Part shown: positions 18,583 through 26,106 of the stretch, piece after piece
How the letters are laid out: every line of letters begins with the position of its first letter
How positions within the stretch are numbered: the first letter of the stretch is position 1
Source of the DNA: Chloroflexota bacterium
GTDB lineage: Bacteria > Chloroflexota > Anaerolineae > Promineifilales > Promineifilaceae
Direction of reading: 5' to 3'
NCBI GenBank assembly: GCA_002746795.1
Contig: PDQY01000045.1
Location: forward strand, 1 to 32,439
DNA length: 32,439 bases
The notes under the pieces: model-generated
What the model was told of the DNA's origin: nothing
Database searches by the model: none
What the model saw: the letters and a program-made list of their open reading frames with translations, nothing else
Translations under genes and position numbers: made by a program

Positions 18583-18627
18583 CACAAGAAAACAAGACCT
18601 CGGTGAATAACATGACTCACCGAGGTC
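18583..18627 (-). terminator. Rho-independent terminator after the DUF11 protein gene
   Basis: A perfect 11-bp inverted repeat, GACCTCGGTGA at 18596-18606 and TCACCGAGGTC at 18617-18627, has a 10-nt loop. Read on the minus strand it is followed by TTGTTTTCTTG, a T-rich tract. It ends the transcript of the gene at 18672-20378. Its T-tract lies almost against the ATG (18582) of the next gene, so read-through could also control that gene. Confidence 0.85.
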
Positions 18628-18671
18628 GAATAAACAGTTTTCAAAAAAAGAATGCTGGCGCAATGGCGCAA

Positions 18672-20378
18672 TTAGTTATCGAGCGGCGTCACTTTGTAAT
18701 AATCAAATCGAGTCGTCGAGTTGCTATATTCATCCGTGGAACCAAATACACCAAAGTAAGGTTCGTTTGCCCAAATGTTTTCAAAATTACTATTATTGGC
18801 CGTATTATAATATTCAGCACCATTGGCAAACAATTTCAAGCTGTTTTCTCGCACTTCAATGCGAAACGTGTTCCAGCCATCTGCATCAACATTCGGAATG
18901 CTTGAAACCTCGAACCAGCTATCAAAATCGTCAAAAGAACCACGTTTCATGGGCGAACCACCATCTTGCGGACGCCATTCTAGATAATCCACACGCTCAA
19001 ACAACAACTTCAAGTGATTAAACCAAATCGTATTGGTATCATAAAAATGGTTGAAGCAAATCTGGTGCCGATACAAACCATTGAAGGAGTCATAATCAGG
19101 ACAAGTTTCGCCTGGCCAATCAGCGCCAAAAGCAGCACCGTGGGATACCAGGTTGGCAACATGTGCTATCTTTGACCTGTATTCAATGGCATAAGGAACT
19201 TCGGGGGCTCTCTTTTTATAAGGTGCGGCAATGCCCCAATCCCAAGAATCTTCAACCTGCATAATGAACCAATATTCATCCCCGTTTCTTTCATACCAGC
19301 TTCGTACTTCTTCGAGATAGGTCGTGCGTCGAATCGCCCAACCGGTGGTGTTATCTGAGAAGTCATCGTAATAGCCACCGATAACGTGAACCACGTTGGA
19401 CCAAAGACTTGTGTAATCATCTCGGGAAGCTCGCACCCGGTAGTAATATTCATTTTCTGTTGAAAGCGCTCGCTGATAAAGAGAGCTGGTACTTCCGGCA
19501 ACGCTGCGAGTGTCTAAAATGGTGCTGAAATCAGGGCTGTGTGATTCTTGGATTTCGTATACGGTTCCTCCCGGATTGCTATCGGCCCAAAAAACTGTCC
19601 ATTGATTTTGGCTGTTGGGACGACTGACCTGAAGCACGGGGGCATTCAATGCTTTGAAAAGGACAGGCATGAAAGCATACTGAGCCGAAGGTTGGTCAAC
19701 AATGGTGGTTGTCGCCTGGCGTGTAATCACCATAGAGCCGTTATCAATTTCTACCGTATTGGTGACGACATCATCAACAGCTAAGGAATCAGTCAATGTG
19801 GCGCGGAATGATAAGGTTGCGTAGCCATGGGGGCCTAAGGAGCCGGTCCAGGTGATCACGCCATTGGGAGACATACCATCGAACTCGCTGGCGGTGAAAC
19901 CATTTACAACGGTTGATTGGTATGAGTTATTGTGGTAACTCAGGGCAGCAGGCAATGAATCGGTTACGACCAAATCATTGGCAGCGACGGTATCGTTGTT
20001 GCTAATCACAATCGTATAATTTAGGGGAGAGCCGGCAAGGGCACTCTCGAAATCAACTGTTTTGGTAGAACCAGACAGATCGGCAACGGCCGTTCCCGAG
20101 TGCACACCATCTTGAGAATAAGTGGTATGGGCACGCAAATATTCCCCAAACAGATCCTCAGCTTCCATATTGAGCGGCGTACCATAATCAGGAACAACCG
20201 TACTCGTGATTACCTCACCATCCTGGGCAATGTCTGTGCCATCGCTGGCAGAGATATTCGCTGAACCAGCAGCAAAAATCACTTGTGCCAAAATCAAAAT
20301 TGAGACAAACGCCACAATGAAGCTGACAACAACAGCCCCTTTGAGCGAATGTTTGAGGGATAAATAATGATCTTCCAT
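18672..20378 (-). CDS. Secreted surface protein: DUF11 + fibronectin-III-like + LamG-like domains
   Basis: 568-residue protein with an N-terminal hydrophobic segment (VVVSFIVAFVSILILAQVIFAAG) that is a signal peptide or anchor. Domains in order: a DUF11-type repeat (about 107-230; NYTIVISNNDTVAANDLVVTD and the TLSFRATLTD end), a FMPVLFK segment near 235 like those often found in Chloroflexota secreted proteins, an FN3-like domain (about 245-330; YYYRVRAS), and a C-terminal lectin-like jelly-roll domain (about 335-568; WNTFRIEVRENSLKLFANG). I count eight N-x-S/T sequons. Start ATG 20378 has GGAGG about 12 nt upstream on the minus strand; the ORF extends to 20492 without a better signal. It is not an enzyme as far as I can see. 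Sitting inside a glycosyltransferase block, it may be a glycosylated surface protein. Confidence 0.75.
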   Translation of the reverse strand: MEDHYLSLKHSLKGAVVVSFIVAFVSILILAQVIFAAGSANISASDGTDIAQDGEVITSTVVPDYGTPLNMEAEDLFGEYLRAHTTYSQDGVHSGTAVADLSGSTKTVDFESALAGSPLNYTIVISNNDTVAANDLVVTDSLPAALSYHNNSYQSTVVNGFTASEFDGMSPNGVITWTGSLGPHGYATLSFRATLTDSLAVDDVVTNTVEIDNGSMVITRQATTTIVDQPSAQYAFMPVLFKALNAPVLQVSRPNSQNQWTVFWADSNPGGTVYEIQESHSPDFSTILDTRSVAGSTSSLYQRALSTENEYYYRVRASRDDYTSLWSNVVHVIGGYYDDFSDNTTGWAIRRTTYLEEVRSWYERNGDEYWFIMQVEDSWDWGIAAPYKKRAPEVPYAIEYRSKIAHVANLVSHGAAFGADWPGETCPDYDSFNGLYRHQICFNHFYDTNTIWFNHLKLLFERVDYLEWRPQDGGSPMKRGSFDDFDSWFEVSSIPNVDADGWNTFRIEVRENSLKLFANGAEYYNTANNSNFENIWANEPYFGVFGSTDEYSNSTTRFDYYKVTPLDN

Positions 20379-20576
20379 ATTTTGCACGAACCTCCAACGT
20401 TCAATCAAACTTATAGCTTTAAAACTAAGAATGGAAATTAAATCATACGACGCGGTCGTTTCCTTAACCGTTCCTTGAAACTGATAATGCAATGCCGTAT
20501 TTTATGTCATCGTCAGCCCTTGTGCCCGTTCCTTAACGGGATAAGGCAACAAAATCGGGATATTACCATCTTGAAT
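20379..20576 (-). promoter_or_regulatory. Non-coding leader between the GT39 gene and the DUF11 protein gene
   Basis: No gene seen. A small hairpin CCCGTT-CCTT-AACGGG lies at 20525-20540 without a T-tract. The motif TCCTTAACCGTTCCTTG nearby (20460s) repeats part of it. On the minus strand a weak TATAAG-like -10 lies about 40 nt before the ATG, and GGAGG precedes the start. A separate promoter for the DUF11 gene is possible but not clear. Confidence 0.3.
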
Positions 20577-22520
20577 TCAATCGTCAAAGTGAGGTAAGTT
20601 AATCGTATAATAATCAGTGGGATAGCCATCCGGCTGCCAACGGACATTATCTGATCGTTGGTAAAGGCCTAACCGCACCGTATAGGTATCCCCACCCCAA
20701 TGCTCTGAATCAGGCAAGGGATGGCGTTGAATGATGATGTCTCCAGGGAATAAGGTTTGCGGCGCGGCATCAAGACCATCATATTGGGCAACGGGATCGC
20801 CATTCTCATTTATAACATGCGCAAATGTGGCTAAATCTGTCGGTAACGGCCGTTTGACAAGCCACATGGTAAATAGCGTAACCCCACTCAAATCTGAATT
20901 CGGCAAAGTCTCATATCCTATTAAGGAAATACGATCAGAAAACAAGACATCCGTCGTTTCCGAAAAAGCCTTAATTTCCGTGGGCAGCAGATACTCAGCA
21001 AAAGATGGCTGGCCAGCACTACGGAACACAGGCTCTGCTGGAATACCAGCTTGTGCCAATAACATGCTATGGGGAGCAGCAAATTCTGGCACAAAAAAGC
21101 GAGCGCTCCCCCCAAGGGGGAACACAATGGCACCAGCCACTTCTGAACCTGTCTGCACCCAGCGTGCTTCAGGGTCATACCCCAAATTTCGACGAAAAGA
21201 GTCTCGATCGATCGGTTCAAAAAAGCCATCCGTCATCACAATGGGCAGCTCGCTTTCACTGGCGCCAATATGTTCGCCAATTTCCTTGAAAATGGTTTGA
21301 TAATGCTGCCACCGAGTTTCCTGCGCTTGCGGCCAGCGCACAAAGCCATCCCTAATTGTTCGCCCAGAAGCAAGCAATACGATAAGAAAGACACCGCCCC
21401 AAAACAGTCGTTGTCCCCATTGTCTCCTAACTCCCTTTGCTGAAAACCATAGTCGTCTATGCAGGTCATGGAGTGAAAGCGCGGGCAGCAAGTACACAAA
21501 TGGCAGCGCCCCCACCAAGCGCACTGTACTGGGCGCCTGCGGAGTTATGGCACTGGGAATCAAACCAACGAAAAGCCAGATGAGAACACCCGCATACCTG
21601 GGCTGTCGCCAACGCCATAAAGCAATTCCTAACCCGCTCAGAAAGAAAACGGCCGTTACCCCTGTAAATAATGGCCTATCAGGAATAGAATAAGTCCATC
21701 GAGGATCCCCCGTGACACCAAAAATACCGAATGTAGCCAGAGTAGTTTGTAAAATGGGCCAGGGATCCCCAGTGCGCAAAGCATCTAAAGGCCCTAAAAG
21801 TTGAGCGACACGCTGCTGCAAAGTGGGATCCAAGTGCAACGTCACAAACAAAGGCAGTGCCACCACCAGAGCAGTCATCAATGCCAGTAGCGCCGCCTTC
21901 CCTGATGAAAATCGTCCAGTTGTACTCGGCATCAGCCACTTTTTGAGTAGGAGGTGATACACAAGCATCAGCCCGGGAATCAGAAAAACCACCCGTGCCC
22001 CTGTATAGCTGTATAAACTTAAACCTAGAAATAGCCCGGCTAAAAACGGCCGTTTCGGCCAAAACCAGGCCATCATGAGCAGAAGAACCGGCTCTAAAAT
22101 CGGACGCAGCCCAACACGGCTAAAAATAATTGGCCACCAACTAACAGCGAGAAACAAACCCGTCATAACGGCCGTTACCGAGCCAAACTCTCGTTTACTC
22201 CAACGCATCGTCAGCGCAATTAAAAACAAGCCCAAAGTCACCGCAGGCAATCGGATAGATAAAACATTGTCGCCGAGCAGCACCTGGAAAGGAACCGACC
22301 AGTAATGGTAAAGCGGCTCATGCCCATACCCCTCCCGAAAGAAAAAAGCATGGTACCCCCCGCGGATAAAAGAGACAATATCCGCATTCAAGACTTCATC
22401 TTGAGACAAACCAGGCGGCACATCATGAAGAGCCACCAAACGAAAAAGAGCAGCCAACAGCAAAACGGCCGTTGCTGCCCATAAAAATCGCCGGTTTGAC
22501 CCCTTAAATCCCTTAAGCAT
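20577..22520 (-). CDS. GT39-like membrane glycosyltransferase with C-terminal beta-rich domain
   Basis: 647-residue predicted lipid-sugar-dependent glycosyltransferase. First helix, then VPPGLSQDEVLNADIVSFI with the acidic Asp-Glu pair, then EGYGHEPLYHYW, the same layout as the gene at 14090-16213, so the two are paralogues. About ten hydrophobic helices follow. The C-terminal part has the shared module (TFAHVINENGDP, TYTVRLGLYQRS). Start ATG 22520 has AGGAG 4-5 nt upstream, located in the 13-nt gap after the previous gene's stop. Second gene of the minus-strand operon. Confidence 0.85.
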   Translation of the reverse strand: MLKGFKGSNRRFLWAATAVLLLAALFRLVALHDVPPGLSQDEVLNADIVSFIRGGYHAFFFREGYGHEPLYHYWSVPFQVLLGDNVLSIRLPAVTLGLFLIALTMRWSKREFGSVTAVMTGLFLAVSWWPIIFSRVGLRPILEPVLLLMMAWFWPKRPFLAGLFLGLSLYSYTGARVVFLIPGLMLVYHLLLKKWLMPSTTGRFSSGKAALLALMTALVVALPLFVTLHLDPTLQQRVAQLLGPLDALRTGDPWPILQTTLATFGIFGVTGDPRWTYSIPDRPLFTGVTAVFFLSGLGIALWRWRQPRYAGVLIWLFVGLIPSAITPQAPSTVRLVGALPFVYLLPALSLHDLHRRLWFSAKGVRRQWGQRLFWGGVFLIVLLASGRTIRDGFVRWPQAQETRWQHYQTIFKEIGEHIGASESELPIVMTDGFFEPIDRDSFRRNLGYDPEARWVQTGSEVAGAIVFPLGGSARFFVPEFAAPHSMLLAQAGIPAEPVFRSAGQPSFAEYLLPTEIKAFSETTDVLFSDRISLIGYETLPNSDLSGVTLFTMWLVKRPLPTDLATFAHVINENGDPVAQYDGLDAAPQTLFPGDIIIQRHPLPDSEHWGGDTYTVRLGLYQRSDNVRWQPDGYPTDYYTINLPHFDD

Positions 22521-22533
22521 GCTCTCCTACCAC

Positions 22534-24228
22534 TCACTCAACCACATAAATCAAAATCGAATAGCCAATCTGATCATCCGGTTCCCGTTCACGAAACCAC
22601 GGATACACATATTTTGTAGCCCAATGAGATTCCCACAAACTGCTTACACTAATCGCATAAACCCCTGGTTCAGGAGCAGTGGGCGTAAACGGAGGATTTC
22701 CCCACAAACTATAAAACTCCGGTCGGGGATACCCAGGCAGCGGCTCAAATTGTATCCCATAAACAGCAGGATTCGCAGATCCAAAATAGCCCAGCTTCAA
22801 CTGATCCACGCCATTTTCCTCCTGCCATTGACGCAAACGCCTCAAATCCTGCCCCCAATCCACATTGCTATCCACAAGCAAATCCCGACCACCATTGGGT
22901 CCCCCGGCCAACACATTGAAATAACTGAGATAGTGTGGATGAATCCACAACGTCACACCAATTAAAACAACAATGCCCAACCATAAAACACCATTCGTAA
23001 ATCGTATTACGTAAGCCCTGTTTTCAGCCAGCGACCAACCGCTGGCCGTCTTTTCCGCCAATCCCGAAATTAACACAAGCAAAAACGGCAGCATAGGCAG
23101 CAAATGCCGATAGCCGATGTTCAGACCACTGGTAAGGCTAAAGAGAAAGTAAGCACAAGCGGGCACAAGCAGAAAAATCGCCGCTTTGCGCGTCTCTTTT
23201 TGCCAGAGCAAAACGACAAGCGCCAGCACAAGCAAAATCAAAATAACCAACGGCGTTTTAACAGCAAAAGCCGTGGGGAAATAGGCCAGGAAACCATCAG
23301 CCGAATAGACACCGTTTAAAAACGAACCACGCCCGCTGCTCCCCAAGTTTGCAATTTTAGCAATGCCAGCCCAAAACGTAGGCATGGGTCCCCTAAACTG
23401 ATTGAGAAAAACCAACCAGTCATCCTGGAACCAAAACGCGCCCCACTCAAAACCAAATATCGCCCACACCACCAAGATAGCCAGCAAACCAGCCGTTAAA
23501 AACTGGAGCAGCCGCCGCCCCCACCCTTGCCAACCGGAGCCGTAGACAGGAAGAACGGCCGTTCCCGCCAAGATCGGCACAAAAATCAACGTAGAGAGCT
23601 TACTGCCAAAAGCCAGCCCCATCCCCAGCGCCGCCACCAACCAATGGCGCCAAGACCAATAACCCAAACGCCATAATCGCCACAGCAAATAAACTGCCAA
23701 GAACAAAAACAACGTCCCCCCCAAATCCGTAGTGGAATAACGGCCGTGAGCCAAAATATTTGGCTCAAACAACAGCAGGAGAAACGCCGCCAACGCCGCC
23801 CATTTGCCCCAGGCCTCACGGGCAAAATGAAAACCAGTCAGCGCCAATCCCAGCGTCAGAAAAACGATAGGCAGTCGCGCCAGAAAAACCATGCGTATGG
23901 CATCATCGTTATATTCCCACAGCAGTTCATCCGCAAACCAATACCAATACACATCCGGGGGCTGCCGTTCCCACATAGGCGTGTCCAACGGCAGCTTCAC
24001 ATCTGGCAAAGTCAGCAAAGGCAAGGCACTGATGCTGTTCACCAGCGGCGGATGCTCCAAACTCAGGCGCGGGTCACCAGTACGCAAAAAAGCCAGCCCT
24101 CGCGCCAGATGGTTTTGCTCATCCATCGTGGGGCTGTCCCCAACCATACTGTTGAGCGCCAGCCAGAAAAAGAGCCAAATCAAGGGCACCCCTAACCAGG
24201 CGACCGGAAATTGCTTACACTTTGCCAT
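22534..24228 (-). CDS. GT-C-like membrane glycosyltransferase, core form
   Basis: 564-residue polytopic membrane protein, head of the minus-strand block. The outer loop has SPTMDEQNHLARGLAFL and SLEHPPLVNSISALPL, the DE and HPPL pattern of ArnT/PMT-like enzymes. It then has about ten helices and a short soluble tail with LSYFNVLAGGPNGG and DSNVDWGQDLRRLRQW. It is the short paralogue of 16210-18582 and stops at GYSILIYVVE, so it lacks the C-terminal beta-rich module of its relatives. ATG 24228 has no ribosome site but a TATAAT lies 9 nt upstream, suggesting a leaderless mRNA. Donor and acceptor are unknown. Confidence 0.85.
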   Translation of the reverse strand: MAKCKQFPVAWLGVPLIWLFFWLALNSMVGDSPTMDEQNHLARGLAFLRTGDPRLSLEHPPLVNSISALPLLTLPDVKLPLDTPMWERQPPDVYWYWFADELLWEYNDDAIRMVFLARLPIVFLTLGLALTGFHFAREAWGKWAALAAFLLLLFEPNILAHGRYSTTDLGGTLFLFLAVYLLWRLWRLGYWSWRHWLVAALGMGLAFGSKLSTLIFVPILAGTAVLPVYGSGWQGWGRRLLQFLTAGLLAILVVWAIFGFEWGAFWFQDDWLVFLNQFRGPMPTFWAGIAKIANLGSSGRGSFLNGVYSADGFLAYFPTAFAVKTPLVILILLVLALVVLLWQKETRKAAIFLLVPACAYFLFSLTSGLNIGYRHLLPMLPFLLVLISGLAEKTASGWSLAENRAYVIRFTNGVLWLGIVVLIGVTLWIHPHYLSYFNVLAGGPNGGRDLLVDSNVDWGQDLRRLRQWQEENGVDQLKLGYFGSANPAVYGIQFEPLPGYPRPEFYSLWGNPPFTPTAPEPGVYAISVSSLWESHWATKYVYPWFREREPDDQIGYSILIYVVE

Positions 24229-24237
24229 AAGATGTGG

Positions 24238-24266
24238 ATTATAACCACGCGCCCTCCCTCTGACGA
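24238..24266 (-). promoter_or_regulatory. Putative promoter of the minus-strand glycosyltransferase operon, leaderless type
   Basis: On the minus strand, TCGTCA (24266-24261), a 17-nt spacer and consensus TATAAT (24243-24238). The box ends 9 nt before the ATG at 24228, so the predicted start site leaves a leader of only about 2-4 nt. Confidence 0.55.
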
Positions 24267-24375
24267 AAACGTTAATCCACTCGCAAGACTAACAGGCGCT
24301 CGCCACATCCAAGAGCAAAGCTCATCTTCCCCGCAACATAATCGTCTTGCCCTCCAGTAAAAAGCAAACAGAAAG

Positions 24376-24404
24376 TGGACAAACGGCCGTTTAGACGATA
24401 AAAA
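24376..24404 (+). promoter_or_regulatory. Candidate promoter of the pyrophosphatase gene containing AACGGCCGTT
   Basis: TGGACA 24376-24381, 17-nt spacer, TAAAAA 24399-24404. The spacer begins with the only intergenic exact copy of AACGGCCGTT (24382-24391). The -10 match is poor. The leader to ATG 24491 would be about 80 nt, with AAGGA at 24476-24480. Confidence 0.3.
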
Positions 24405-24490
24405 TAACGAATCAGCGACTATTCCGGTGCAGCCCCGTCTCACTGTATCGTTACGTTAATCATCTCTTTCAACGCAAGGAAAATATTTCT

Positions 24491-25846
24491 ATGGCAAAAA
24501 AAAACGGACATATTTACGTCATCGGTCATCAAAACCCAGATACAGATTCCATTGCTTCGGCAATGGGCTACGCCTGGCTATTACAAGATCAACTCGAGAA
24601 AAACGTCACGGCAGCACGTGCGGGACAACTCAATCTCCAGACCACCTGGGTACTCAACCGCCTTGGCTTAGAACCGCCACTACTGCTGCCAGATGCCTCC
24701 CCCCGCTTTGAGTCCATTTGTCATCGTTTAAACACCACAACACCAGAACGGCCGTTACGTGAAGCATGGTTCATCGCCAACAAAACAGGCGGCGTAGCGC
24801 CAATCGTCACCAAAGATGGCAAACCCTATGGCTTAGTCACCGTACTCAGCCTCTTCGACTTCCTCAGCCGCTCCATTGGCTCCCACCCTCGTCGTGAAAA
24901 AACCCGCATTGCCGAATTGCTAGATCGCCCAGCCAAAGAAGCCTGTGATACCGCAGTGCCCCGCTTCAACATCAATACCCGCATCAAAGACGCCCTCCCA
25001 CGCATCCTACGCGAAGAGCGGAGCGAATTTTGGGTCATTGATGAACATGGCAGCTACGCCGGCGTTTGTCGGCAAAGACAAGCCCTAAATCCACCACGGC
25101 TACAAGTCATTCTGGTAGACCACAACGAAGCCGGGCAATCCATTGGGTCATTAGATGAAGCAGACCTGCTCGAAATCTTAGACCACCATCGTCTGGGGAA
25201 TCCGTCAACACGCACACCGATCCGGTTCACCATCGACATCGTAGGCTCCACCAGCACCCTTGTTTCTGAACGCATCGACGAAGCAGGCTTAAGCGCTCCA
25301 CCACAATTGGCGGGGTTACTTTTAGCTGGCCTCCTCTCAGACACCCTGATACTCGCCTCACCCACCACAACCAGCCGCGATCATGAAGCCGCAGACCGCC
25401 TGGCACGCTGGGCCTTCATCGGCGGTTCTCCGCTGGAAAACGAAACCATCCAATCCTTCGGCGACCAGATGATTCAAGCTGGCTCTGGCCTCACTTCTCG
25501 CAAAGCAAAAGACATCGTCTCTGTAGACTTCAAACAATATGAATCTTCAGGTTTCAAGTTTGGTGTGTCTCAAGTAGAAGTCACCACCTTCGCCCAACTA
25601 GACGAATACATCCCAGATTTACAAGAATCCCTGGTAAACTTGCGTGATTCAAAGGCACTCAATTTCACAATACTCATGGTGACAGATGTGGTGCGCCGTA
25701 CCAGTCGGCTCATTCTCTCCAATGAAGTCTCAGCCCTCAGTGTTTTGCCCTACCCACATTTGGACAATGGCACCTTAAAAGCATCTGACGTCGTCTCCCG
25801 TAAAAAACAACTGCTGCCTGTCTTGCTTGGTGCCTTAGAGGGATAA
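24491..25846 (+). CDS. Family II (DHH) inorganic pyrophosphatase with CBS insertion
   Basis: Probable Mn/Co-dependent cytoplasmic enzyme that hydrolyses pyrophosphate to phosphate. Metal-binding motifs of the DHH family are present: GHQNPDTDSIASA (residues 12-24), VDHNE (209-213) and the DHH triad at 231-233 (ILDHHRLG). The C-terminal DHHA2 region has SRKAKDIVSVDFKQY. Plain family II enzymes have about 310 residues; the extra 140 residues between the first two motifs hold two CBS-like regions (APIVTKDGKPYGLVTVLSL and SEFWVIDEHGSYAGVC), which in this subfamily bind adenine nucleotides and adjust activity. AAGGA lies 10 nt before the ATG. Divergent from the glycosyltransferase operon. Confidence 0.9.
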   Translation: MAKKNGHIYVIGHQNPDTDSIASAMGYAWLLQDQLEKNVTAARAGQLNLQTTWVLNRLGLEPPLLLPDASPRFESICHRLNTTTPERPLREAWFIANKTGGVAPIVTKDGKPYGLVTVLSLFDFLSRSIGSHPRREKTRIAELLDRPAKEACDTAVPRFNINTRIKDALPRILREERSEFWVIDEHGSYAGVCRQRQALNPPRLQVILVDHNEAGQSIGSLDEADLLEILDHHRLGNPSTRTPIRFTIDIVGSTSTLVSERIDEAGLSAPPQLAGLLLAGLLSDTLILASPTTTSRDHEAADRLARWAFIGGSPLENETIQSFGDQMIQAGSGLTSRKAKDIVSVDFKQYESSGFKFGVSQVEVTTFAQLDEYIPDLQESLVNLRDSKALNFTILMVTDVVRRTSRLILSNEVSALSVLPYPHLDNGTLKASDVVSRKKQLLPVLLGALEG

Positions 25847-25969
25847 AAAATCATAGACACCCCCCGCCTCAACAGTCAAATCAAACGGTAAACAACTGAC
25901 GCTACACCTGCCTCCACGTCATTTAGAGTTAAGCAAAACACAAATTCCGCTCAATCAAAATGATTCGGT

Positions 25970-26029
25970 AGCTTTTGACAGCAAACTAACGCTATAAATG
26001 CGCACCTTTCACTGCTGAAAGCTGTTTTT
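25970..26029 (+). terminator. Probable terminator after the pyrophosphatase gene
   Basis: AGCTTT plus CAGCA (25970-25983) can pair with TGCTGAAAGCT (26013-26023), with a 3-nt bulge and a 29-nt loop, followed by GTTTTTA. The stem is imperfect and the loop is long. The left arm also contains a TTGACA, so part of this region could serve the mevalonate cluster as a promoter. Confidence 0.4.
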
Positions 26030-26071
26030 ACACACGAACCAAAAAGACAATGACCACAAACTCCCGCAGCC

Positions 26072-26100
26072 AACATCTGCGGGAATGTTGTGCCAAGGAG
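26072..26100 (+). promoter_or_regulatory. GC-rich hairpin directly against the ribosome site of HMG-CoA reductase
   Basis: TCCCGCAG (26072-26079) pairs perfectly with CTGCGGGA (26087-26094), 7-nt loop. The Shine-Dalgarno AAGGAG (26095-26100) follows with no gap, 6 nt before the GTG start at 26107. Such a hairpin could modulate translation or be a remnant terminator. Confidence 0.6.
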
Positions 26101-26106
26101 TGGACT

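Noticed and set aside
26050..26106. Upstream ATG start for HMG-CoA reductase
   Set aside because: The extension would run through the GC hairpin and ribosome site, and it breaks the exact agreement of catalytic residue numbers with the known class II enzyme.
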